From positions 1 to 6,916 of the forward strand of contig DKNS01000179.1 of the NCBI GenBank assembly GCA_002469765.1: a DNA stretch of 6,916 nt, read 5' to 3'. Shown here piece by piece: positions 1 to 6,220 of this stretch. The position numbers were made by a program, and so were the translations under genes. The notes below the pieces were generated by a model. It saw only the letters and a list, made by a program, of their open reading frames with translations. It made no database searches and was not told the origin of the DNA. The DNA is from Flavobacteriales bacterium UBA7382 (GTDB lineage Bacteria; Bacteroidota; Bacteroidia; Flavobacteriales_D; Sanyastnellaceae). Every line of letters starts with the position of its first letter. The stretch's first letter is position 1.

Positions 1-780
1 GTCATTGTCGACACAGCTGGACGTTTGGCCATAGACGAGGTGCTGATGGAGGAAATTTCCGCCGTCCGAGACGTCGTGCAACCGCAAGAAATCTTGTTCG
101 TGGTGGACGCCATGACCGGTCAGGACGCCGTGCAGACGGCCAAGGCCTTCAACGACAGACTTGATTTCACGGGAATCATCTTGACCAAGCTTGACGGCGA
201 CGCCCGTGGAGGTGCTGCCTTGAGCATTTACTCCGTCGTGGGAAAGCCCATCAAGTTTGTGGGGACGGGCGAGAAAATGGACGCGCTGGACGTGTTCCAC
301 CCCGAGCGCATGGCGGACCGCATCCTCGGAAAAGGCGACGTGGTCTCTTTGGTGGAACGTGCCCAGCAGGCCATCGACGAAAAAGAAGCCCAGCGTCTGG
401 AGGCCAAGCTGCGGAAGAACACGTTCGACCTGGACGACTTTTTGGCCCAAATCCAGCAGATCAAGAAAATGGGCAACGTCAAGGATTTGCTTGGCATGGT
501 TCCTGGGATGGGCAAGGCGCTGAAAGGCGTCGATGTGGACGACGACGCCTTTGTCGGCATTGAGGCCATCATTCGTTCCATGACACCCGCCGAGCGAGCC
601 GACCCCGGAGTCATCAACGGCAGCCGACGCACCCGCATCGCCAAAGGCAGCGGAAAGAGCGTGGAAGAGGTGAACCGGCTCTTGAAGCAATTCCAAGACA
701 TGAAGAAAATGATGGGCATGATGGCCAAAGGCGGTATGCCCAACATTCCCGGCATGCGCATGCCGGGGAGACGCGGTTGA
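1..780 (+). CDS. ffh: Signal recognition particle protein Ffh (SRP54), 3' part; start lies outside the window
   Basis: Ffh is the GTPase protein of the signal recognition particle. With the SRP RNA and the receptor FtsY it delivers ribosomes making membrane or secreted proteins to the translocon. The frame is already open at base 1 and 259 residues are visible. They begin at the G3 motif DTAGR (residues 4-8), followed by the G4 motif TKLD (62-65) with the adjoining GDARGG, then a GTGEK G5-like segment. The methionine-rich M domain starts near residue 142. It carries the RNA-binding helix SRRTRIAKGSG (208-218) and ends in a Met/Gly/Arg-rich tail typical of the family. By comparison with Ffh proteins of about 450 residues, roughly 185 N-terminal residues (the N domain and G1-G2) are missing only because the window cuts them off. 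folD follows after 52 bp on the same strand, so the two may share a transcript. The last codons contain a perfect palindrome, listed separately. Confidence 0.97.
   Translation, partial: VIVDTAGRLAIDEVLMEEISAVRDVVQPQEILFVVDAMTGQDAVQTAKAFNDRLDFTGIILTKLDGDARGGAALSIYSVVGKPIKFVGTGEKMDALDVFHPERMADRILGKGDVVSLVERAQQAIDEKEAQRLEAKLRKNTFDLDDFLAQIQQIKKMGNVKDLLGMVPGMGKALKGVDVDDDAFVGIEAIIRSMTPAERADPGVINGSRRTRIAKGSGKSVEEVNRLLKQFQDMKKMMGMMAKGGMPNIPGMRMPGRRG
748..767. repeat. Perfect 20-bp palindrome inside the 3' end of ffh
   Basis: The arms CCCGGCATGC and GCATGCCGGG meet without a spacer. In RNA this could form an 8-bp stem (CCCGGCAT/ATGCCGGG) with a GCGC loop. It lies in frame and encodes the peptide palindrome PGMRMPG, ending 10 bases before the ffh stop triplet. 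No T-run follows, so it is not an ordinary intrinsic terminator. It may be a coincidence of a Pro/Gly/Met-rich tail, or an RNA hairpin affecting mRNA stability or folD expression. Confidence 0.6.
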
Positions 781-832
781 CCCAACATCAAACAATCCAC
801 CGCGCGAGACCTTTCACAAAGACAACCCAAAC

Positions 833-1714
833 ATGACTCAGATTTTGGATGGCAAGGCCACATCGTTGGCCATCGAAGCAGAATTGACCGAGGCGGTGGA
901 AGTCCGCCTGGCGTCTGGACTCAAACGTCCACACCTCGCAGCCATTTTGGTGGGCGACAATCCCGCAAGTCGGGCCTACGTGGGCCACAAAGTGAAAGCT
1001 TGCGCCAGGGTGGGATTCCAGAGCACGTTGGTGGAACATCCGGCCGCCATCTCCCAAGAAGCCTTGCTCGAAGCAGTGAATGACCTGAACAACGACCCGT
1101 CCGTGGACGGGTTCATCGTCCAACTCCCCCTCCCCGATCACATCGACGATCACGTGGTGTTGGAAGCTGTGCACCCCGACAAGGATGTCGATGGCTTTCA
1201 CCCCGTCAACGCCGGGAAAATGGCGTTGGACTTGCCTTGCTTTTTGCCCGCGACCCCCAAGGGCATTGTTTCGTTGCTGGACCGCGCCGGGATTGACACC
1301 CAAGGCAAGCACGCCGTCATCCTGGGTCGCAGCTCGATCGTGGGCACACCCATGGCCTTGTTGTTGCGACGAAATGGTGCCCCAGGGAACTGCACGGTGA
1401 CCGTATGCCACAGCCGGACTCAGAACTTGGAAGAACACACGCGACGCGCCGACGTCTTGGTGGCCGCCATTGGTCGCGCTCATTTCGTCACGGCCGACAT
1501 GGTGAAAGAAGGCGCCGTGGTGATTGACGTGGGCATCAACCGAATCGCCGACGCGACGAAGAAATCGGGCAGCCGTCTCACTGGAGATGTGGACTTCGAA
1601 GCTGTATCGCCCAAATGCAGTTGGATCACGCCCGTCCCAGGAGGCGTGGGGCCCATGACCATTGCATCGCTGATGGAGAACACCCTCCAAGCCTGCGCTC
1701 ACAAAGACGCATGA
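833..1714 (+). CDS. folD: Bifunctional methylenetetrahydrofolate dehydrogenase / methenyltetrahydrofolate cyclohydrolase FolD
   Basis: FolD is a cytoplasmic enzyme that oxidises 5,10-methylene-THF with NADP+ to methenyl-THF and hydrolyses that to 10-formyl-THF, feeding purine synthesis and formyl-Met-tRNA. The 293-residue product is normal length or slightly long. The N-terminal catalytic domain shows YVGHK (49-53) with the conserved Tyr49 and Lys53, then DGFIVQLPLP (92-101) with Gln97, and KDVDGFHPVNAGK (117-129), where Asp120 matches the conserved active-site Asp. The Rossmann domain has GRSSIVGTP (165-173) for NADP and ends with PGGVGPMT (269-276). No key residue is missing. The stretches PCFLPATPKG and GNCTVTVCHSRT resemble Bacteroidota FolD. 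The ATG at 833 is chosen because the family N-terminus (ILDGK) begins there. Its leader is A/C-rich with no Shine-Dalgarno sequence. The stop overlaps the ribD start in ATGA, suggesting translational coupling. Confidence 0.97.
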   Translation: MTQILDGKATSLAIEAELTEAVEVRLASGLKRPHLAAILVGDNPASRAYVGHKVKACARVGFQSTLVEHPAAISQEALLEAVNDLNNDPSVDGFIVQLPLPDHIDDHVVLEAVHPDKDVDGFHPVNAGKMALDLPCFLPATPKGIVSLLDRAGIDTQGKHAVILGRSSIVGTPMALLLRRNGAPGNCTVTVCHSRTQNLEEHTRRADVLVAAIGRAHFVTADMVKEGAVVIDVGINRIADATKKSGSRLTGDVDFEAVSPKCSWITPVPGGVGPMTIASLMENTLQACAHKDA

Positions 1715-2802
1715 CCTGGTCGAACCAAGACGTGCTTTGGATGACGCGGGCCTTGGAATTGGCCGCGCGTGGACGATTCACGACTTGGCCCAACCCTATG
1801 GTGGGATGTGTTGTCGTCCAACACAAGCTCGTGCTCGCCGAGGGATGGCACCGCCTGTATGGAGAGGGGCACGCCGAAGTCAACGCACTCGCCCAACTCG
1901 ACCCCGCTTTGGACCTGTCTCAAGCGACGGCCTACGTCACCCTTGAGCCTTGCAGCCACACAGGCAAAACACCTCCCTGCGCTGACCTGCTCGTGACCCG
2001 CGGGGTGGGACGTGTGGTGGTGGCCATGACAGATCCCAACCCCATGGTGGCCGGCCGCGGCATAGACCGCCTCCAACAATCGGGCGCAACCTGCGATGTA
2101 GGATGCCTTGAACACGAAGCCCGACAATTGAACGCCCCCTTCGTGCATCGCATGACGTCGAAGACCCCGTGGGTCACTCTGAAATGGGCGCAGTCAGCAG
2201 ATGGATTCATGGATGGCAGAACTTCCCCTGCTCTTGGTTCCGGAGGATGGGCCATCACTGGTTCGGCGAGTGCCAGGTGGACCCACACTTTGCGTGCACA
2301 GCATGACACATTGCTGGTGGGCATGCGCACATGGCTCGTTGACAATCCGTCGCTGACCACGCGATACGCACCCGGCCCCTCCGCGCGCGCCCTCATCTTG
2401 ACGCAAGGCAGGACCGCTCGTCCTGAAAGTGCCAAACCTGCCTCAGATTGGGAGGTCGCTCCGGTGCTGGTCCATCCCGATTCTGGCGCATCTGAACGAG
2501 GATTGGACACATGGCGCCAGTCGGGTTACGAAACCTTGGCCCTGCATCCGCCTCCCATGACCCATGAGTGGTGGGCAGACTTGCGTAAGGAGCTGGATTG
2601 CGCAGCGGTGCTCATCGAGGGTGGTGCACAGATCGCCAAACTCGCGTTGTCCACTTCCAACTGGAATGAACTGCACGTGCTGCAAAGCCCGAAATCCTTG
2701 GGCAAAGGCTTGGCCGCGCCAAAGTTCCCTGAATCGCCTTCTGCAAGGCGCAAGAGATGTGGCAAAGACGACGTTCAGATTTGGGAAAGGCCTGTGAGAT
2801 GA
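1711..2802 (+). CDS. ribD: Bifunctional riboflavin biosynthesis deaminase/reductase RibD
   Basis: RibD performs two consecutive riboflavin steps in the cytoplasm: deamination of 2,5-diamino-6-ribosylamino-4(3H)-pyrimidinone 5'-phosphate, then NADPH reduction of the ribosyl side chain. The product is 363 residues, normal for the fused enzyme. The deaminase half (about 1-145) shows NPMVGCVVV (28-36), HAE (54-56) and PCSHTGKTPPC (80-90), giving zinc ligands His54, Cys81 and Cys90 and catalytic Glu56. The reductase half (about 150-363) shows TLKWAQSADG (156-165), LVGMRTWLVDNPSLTTR (202-218) and LIEGGAQ (301-307), the last typical of the NADPH-binding region. The frame stays open upstream to an ATG at 1615 inside folD. 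The ATG at 1711 is preferred because it forms an ATGA overlap with the folD stop and puts the family N-terminus at the right place. The gene ends in another ATGA overlap with the transporter gene. Other riboflavin genes are not in the window. Confidence 0.96.
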   Translation: MTWSNQDVLWMTRALELAARGRFTTWPNPMVGCVVVQHKLVLAEGWHRLYGEGHAEVNALAQLDPALDLSQATAYVTLEPCSHTGKTPPCADLLVTRGVGRVVVAMTDPNPMVAGRGIDRLQQSGATCDVGCLEHEARQLNAPFVHRMTSKTPWVTLKWAQSADGFMDGRTSPALGSGGWAITGSASARWTHTLRAQHDTLLVGMRTWLVDNPSLTTRYAPGPSARALILTQGRTARPESAKPASDWEVAPVLVHPDSGASERGLDTWRQSGYETLALHPPPMTHEWWADLRKELDCAAVLIEGGAQIAKLALSTSNWNELHVLQSPKSLGKGLAAPKFPESPSARRKRCGKDDVQIWERPVR

Positions 2803-3671
2803 CTGCATTCTTCGTCACCATCGCCACCACGGTCGCCATCTACTTGCTCTTCGCAGGATTTGGACGTTGGGGGGTACAAACCTCCTGGGCCATCACGTTG
2901 AATTATTTCGTGGCGGCAGGCCTCGGCTGGACCCTGGCTGGAGGTGTGCCTGCGATGGGCGACGCGTTGACAGCCCCTTGGATCTGGCCTCTCGCGGCTT
3001 TGGGACTGGCCTTTTACCCGCTCTTTCGACTCACCGCCAAATGCTCCCAAGAGCTTGGTGTCTCTGTCGCGACAGTGGCGACCAAATTGTCCATGGCCAT
3101 CCCCGTGTTGGTGTTCGCCTTGCTCGACGGATGGTCTGGCCTGGGTCTGGGCCAATGGCTCGGGTTGGCCCTCGCCTTTCCCGCCGTGTGGATGTCCGCC
3201 ATGGATGGCGACGCGCAAACCAAGGATCAAGGCCGCTGGGGCATGGCTTGGATGCCTGTGGTGATGTTCCTGGGATCGGGCACCATCGACACCATGTTTG
3301 GCTGGTTCACTGACGATCCGTCGATGGAAGCCCCGGGCATGCAAATGGCCTTCGCATCGGTTCCATTCACCTTGGGTGGTGTGGTGGGCTTGTTGGATCA
3401 ATTTCGGTCAAGCACCCCTCATCCTAAGCGCAAAGACATCCTGGCAGGGATGATGCTCGGCGTGGTCAACTTCGGATCCCTCTATTTTCTGCTGCGTGTC
3501 TTCAATGGCGACCTTTTTCAGAGAAGCATGGTGGTTCCCATGCTGAATTTGAGCGTCATCGTGCTGGCCACATTGGTGAGCGTGGTCGCGTTCAAAGACA
3601 TTCCTGGACGAAAGGCACGATGGGGTGTGGCACTGGCGGCACTGGCGATTGGGGCCATGATGACGTTCTGA
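2799..3671 (+). CDS. DMT-superfamily (EamA-like) transporter, substrate unknown
   Basis: This is a 290-residue, strongly hydrophobic inner-membrane protein with about ten predicted helices, by eye near residues 3-20, 27-47, 62-78, 86-109, 118-134, 147-165, 178-200, 212-232, 243-265 and 272-289. Two five-helix halves of this length are the layout of EamA/DMT carriers. The segment GVSVATVATKLSMAIPVL (87-104) fits the serine/threonine-rich stretch before the conserved Pro in helix 4, and VVPMLNLSVIVLATLVSVVAFKD (245-267) is its likely counterpart in the second half. The charged FKD-to-RKARWGVAL stretch resembles the usual break before the last helix. The frame opens at an ATG at 2757 inside ribD, but the ATG at 2799 forms an ATGA overlap with the ribD stop and leaves the first helix at the N-terminus, so it is preferred. 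Coupling to ribD hints at a flavin-related or pterin-related substrate, since the riboflavin importer RibN is also EamA-type. This is inference only; the family also exports amino acids and many other metabolites. Confidence 0.8.
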   Translation: MTAFFVTIATTVAIYLLFAGFGRWGVQTSWAITLNYFVAAGLGWTLAGGVPAMGDALTAPWIWPLAALGLAFYPLFRLTAKCSQELGVSVATVATKLSMAIPVLVFALLDGWSGLGLGQWLGLALAFPAVWMSAMDGDAQTKDQGRWGMAWMPVVMFLGSGTIDTMFGWFTDDPSMEAPGMQMAFASVPFTLGGVVGLLDQFRSSTPHPKRKDILAGMMLGVVNFGSLYFLLRVFNGDLFQRSMVVPMLNLSVIVLATLVSVVAFKDIPGRKARWGVALAALAIGAMMTF

Positions 3672-3694
3672 CGTCACCGGCAGACACCAAAGGA

Positions 3695-3732
3695 GCCTGA
3701 AGCGGAGCAGTGAAAACCGCGTCCCTTCAGGC
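3695..3732. terminator. Possible bidirectional terminator hairpin between converging genes
   Basis: A perfect 8-bp inverted repeat (GCCTGAAG at 3695-3702 and CTTCAGGC at 3725-3732) encloses 22 bases, within which CGG (3703-3705) can pair with CCG (3717-3719). It sits in the 103-bp gap between the transporter stop (3671) and the peptidase stop (3775), where both converging transcripts should end. The T-tracts are weak: CCTTGATTTGG after the hairpin on the plus strand and CTCCTTTGG on the minus strand. Position is the best support. Apart from this hairpin the gap shows nothing recognisable. Confidence 0.45.
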
Positions 3733-3774
3733 CCTTGATTTGGCCACATCAAATCTGACGCTCAAAATTCAAAC

Positions 3775-6150
3775 TTACTCCCCGCCCTCCGCGTTGTTCA
3801 GCTCAGCATTGCGACGAGCGCGCTGCATAGGGTTCTCCCCGCCTGCTCCATATCGGCTGTAGTCACGGCGTCCTTTGTACGCTTCAAATCGGGTCGGCTG
3901 AGGACGCGGGGGCCACACGTTGTTGCCCATGTCCACGTCGGCAGTTTCCATGTTCGGGTCCAGAAGGATGCGAACGGCAGGTTGGTCGGTGACGAACACC
4001 TTGGTGACGGTGGGTTCGCTCATTTTCCAGATCTCCGCAGGGATTTTGCGGATGTCGCGGCTGCCGTCTTCGAACTCAAATTCCACGATCAACGGCATGA
4101 CCAAGCCCCCCAAGTTGCGGAAGGTGATTTCGTAGTGTTGCTTGCCACTTTCCAGAAATGCACGGTCTTCTTCGCTGAGTCCTTCCAGGAGCTTTTGGCT
4201 CTCCTGACGGTCCAACTCCAGGACTTCGTACTTGCCTGTTGTCGTGTAATGGTCGTTCAAGGTGGGGTCTGCTTCGAGGTAAGATTGCGGCACACCTCCA
4301 CTGGCGTTGCGCATTTGCGTGATGTCATTTGGCTGGAGTGCGTCGGACGCTTCGCGGAAGGCCGCCTCCACGTCAGGATTTTGCGAATCCATTTGCATCC
4401 ACTTGATGTCCTCCATGGCGATGTCCACATGGTCAGTGGTGTAAAACCATCCCCTCCAGAACCAATCCAAGTCCACCCCCGAGGCGTCTTCCATGGTGCG
4501 GAAGAAGTCTGCCGGTGAAGGGTGCCTGAACGCCCAGCGGCGGCTGTACTCCTTGAAGGCATGGTCGAAGAGGTCCCGGCCCATCACCGTTTCGCGCAAG
4601 ATGTTCAGGGCGGTGGCAGGCTTGCCATACGCGTTGTTCCCGAACTGGTAGATTGACTCTGAATTTGTCATGATGGGGCTGATGCGTGTCTTGTCGCCGC
4701 CCATGTATTCGCGGATGTTGCGAGCGCTGCCTCGACGTGAAGGGTAATCCCGGTCGAATTCCTTCTCAGTCAGAAACTGCACGAACGTGTTCAACCCTTC
4801 GTCCATCCACGTCCACTGACGCTCGTCGGAGTTGATGATCATCGGGAAGAAGTTGTGCCCCACCTCGTGGATGATCACGCTGATCATTCCGTGCTTGGTG
4901 CGGGCGCTGTAGGTGCCGTCTTCTGCAGGACGACCGCCGTTGAAGCAAATCATGGGGTACTCCATCCCGATCCATTTGGTGTGGACAGAGATGGCCACAG
5001 GGTACGAGTAATCGATGGTGAACTTGCTGTAGGTCTTGAGCGTTTGGGCCACGGCCTTGGTGCTGTACTGCTCCCACAACGGGTTGCCCTCCTTGGGGTA
5101 GTAGCTCATGGCCAAGGGCGCCTTGTTGCCCACCTTCACAGCCATCGCGTCCCATATGAACTTCCGGCTGGATGCCCAACCGAAGTCCCGTACGTTTTTG
5201 GCGTCAAACACCCACGTCTTCTCACCGTCGGCATGCGTCTTCTCCGTCTCTCGAGCTTCCTCCTCGGTGACAATCAACACCGGCTGGTTGTGCTCCGATT
5301 TGGCTTGCTCATAGCGGCGGCGTTGTTGGGAAGTGAGCACACTCTTGGGGTTGCTCAACGTGCCTGTGGACGCCACGATGTGGTCAGAGGGCACGGTCAA
5401 CTCCACGTGGTAATCGCCGAAGTTCAAGGTGAACTCCCCGCTTCCCAAGAACTGCTTGTTCTGCCAACCGTCGTTGTCGCAATACACGACCATCCGAGGG
5501 TAGAACTGGGCAATGGTATAAATGTAGTTGTCTTCGTTTTCGAAGTACTCAAATCCGCTGCGTCCGCCGTCCTTCATGCGGTCGTTGATGTTGTACCACC
5601 AGTCGATGCTGAACTTGAATTGGCTGCCGGGCTTCAGTGGGCGAGCCAAATCAATGCGCATCATCGTTTTGTTGACCGTGTAATCCAAGGTCTTGCCTGC
5701 CGCGTCCACAACCTTTTCAATCTTGAATCCCCCGTCAAAGGAGGGCTCAAACTTGCGCAATTCGTCAAAAGTCGCGCGGTTGTCCAAGGAAGATTCTCGG
5801 ATCCTGTAACTGTCGCTGTCCAGAGCACGCATGTTTTGGTCCAATTGCAACCACAGATAGCGCAATTCGTCTGGGCTGTTGTTGGTGTACGTGATGGTCT
5901 CAGAACCGTCGATCCGCTGGGTCTTGTCGTCCAAGTGAATCTTCATGTTGTAGTCTGCCTTTTGCTGCCAATACTCATGGCCAGGTGCGCCAGACGCCGT
6001 GCGGTACACGTTGGGAGTGGGCAAATCTTGGGCCAACTGCCTGAACGCATTGGTGTTCACACGCTGGGGAGTCTCTTGCTGGGCCCAGGTCCCAAACGCC
6101 GTCACGCAGCTCAACGCTGCTGCAATCCAAATTCTCATCTTCATTTTCAT
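3775..6150 (-). CDS. Secreted M1-family zinc metallopeptidase (aminopeptidase N-like)
   Basis: This is an exported zinc peptidase, expected to remove N-terminal residues from peptides in the periplasm or at the cell surface. From the ATG at 6150 the product has 791 residues. Residues 1-23 form a signal peptide: a basic MKMKMR start, a hydrophobic core, and a TWA-Q cleavage site. The N-terminal beta domain spans about 60-290. The catalytic domain has GMEYP (395-399), the GAMEN equivalent, and HEVGH (428-432) with Glu451 exactly 18 residues after the second His, giving the HExxH-X18-E zinc site. Tyr508 in NNAYGKPA is the probable catalytic Tyr. WFWRGWFYTTDHVDIAMED (563-581) and an acidic C-terminal region follow, as in Bacteroidota members. 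The frame opens upstream to an ATG at 6249, which would bury the signal peptide behind 33 residues and overlap the divergent gene. Starts at 6144 and 6138 are also possible. No C-terminal type IX sorting domain was recognised. The substrate is unknown. Confidence 0.93.
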   Translation of the reverse strand: MKMKMRIWIAAALSCVTAFGTWAQQETPQRVNTNAFRQLAQDLPTPNVYRTASGAPGHEYWQQKADYNMKIHLDDKTQRIDGSETITYTNNSPDELRYLWLQLDQNMRALDSDSYRIRESSLDNRATFDELRKFEPSFDGGFKIEKVVDAAGKTLDYTVNKTMMRIDLARPLKPGSQFKFSIDWWYNINDRMKDGGRSGFEYFENEDNYIYTIAQFYPRMVVYCDNDGWQNKQFLGSGEFTLNFGDYHVELTVPSDHIVASTGTLSNPKSVLTSQQRRRYEQAKSEHNQPVLIVTEEEARETEKTHADGEKTWVFDAKNVRDFGWASSRKFIWDAMAVKVGNKAPLAMSYYPKEGNPLWEQYSTKAVAQTLKTYSKFTIDYSYPVAISVHTKWIGMEYPMICFNGGRPAEDGTYSARTKHGMISVIIHEVGHNFFPMIINSDERQWTWMDEGLNTFVQFLTEKEFDRDYPSRRGSARNIREYMGGDKTRISPIMTNSESIYQFGNNAYGKPATALNILRETVMGRDLFDHAFKEYSRRWAFRHPSPADFFRTMEDASGVDLDWFWRGWFYTTDHVDIAMEDIKWMQMDSQNPDVEAAFREASDALQPNDITQMRNASGGVPQSYLEADPTLNDHYTTTGKYEVLELDRQESQKLLEGLSEEDRAFLESGKQHYEITFRNLGGLVMPLIVEFEFEDGSRDIRKIPAEIWKMSEPTVTKVFVTDQPAVRILLDPNMETADVDMGNNVWPPRPQPTRFEAYKGRRDYSRYGAGGENPMQRARRNAELNNAEGGE

Positions 6151-6154
6151 TTTC
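6134..6154 (-). repeat. Short hexamer repeat carrying three in-frame ATG codons at the peptidase start
   Basis: Read on the minus strand, the sequence is GAAAAT, GAAAAT, GAAGAT, GAG, which puts in-frame ATG codons at 6150, 6144 and 6138 and encodes MKMKMR. Any of the three leaves a workable signal peptide with a basic N-terminus. The unit is six bases, so copy-number change would add or remove two residues (Met-Lys) without shifting the frame. No Shine-Dalgarno sequence picks out one start. Confidence 0.5.
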
Positions 6155-6220
6155 GGACCCCAAAATACACCCGCTTTGCTGAATAGACGCGGTCTGGAAG
6201 GATTGTTGCAATTTGCTGAC
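6151..6220. promoter_or_regulatory. Divergent intergenic region expected to hold promoters for the M1 peptidase and the SGNH lipoprotein genes
   Basis: The starts of two oppositely directed genes are only 70 bp apart, so both promoters should lie here or reach into the neighbouring coding starts. No full match to the Bacteroidota consensus (TTG near -33, TAnnTTTG near -7) was found. The nearest candidates are TATTTTG on the minus strand (6167 to 6161), one base short of the -7 form and very close to the peptidase start, and on the plus strand TTTG at 6175-6178 with GCAATTTG at 6208-6215, whose spacing is too wide. A GGAAGGA stretch at 6196-6202 resembles a Shine-Dalgarno sequence but lies 18 bases before the lipoprotein ATG, too far to be convincing. 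Confidence 0.35.

Noticed and set aside
781..832. A possible promoter or terminator between ffh and folD
   Set aside because: The 52-bp gap has no T-run, no hairpin of its own and no convincing promoter match. Read-through from ffh is the simplest reading.
788..1702. A 304-codon open frame on the minus strand opposite folD
   Set aside because: FolD motifs are intact on the plus strand across the whole span. The antisense translation is low in recognisable motifs and looks like a by-product of codon bias.
2775..3401. A 208-codon minus-strand frame opposite the transporter gene
   Set aside because: The translation is rich in His, Gln, Gly and Arg, as expected from reading a hydrophobic membrane gene backwards. 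The coupled plus-strand gene explains the region.
4855..6186. A 443-codon open frame on the plus strand opposite the M1 peptidase gene
   Set aside because: It lies wholly antisense to a gene with a clear zinc site and signal peptide. Its translation shows no recognisable domain. Long antisense frames are common opposite GC-rich genes with biased third positions.
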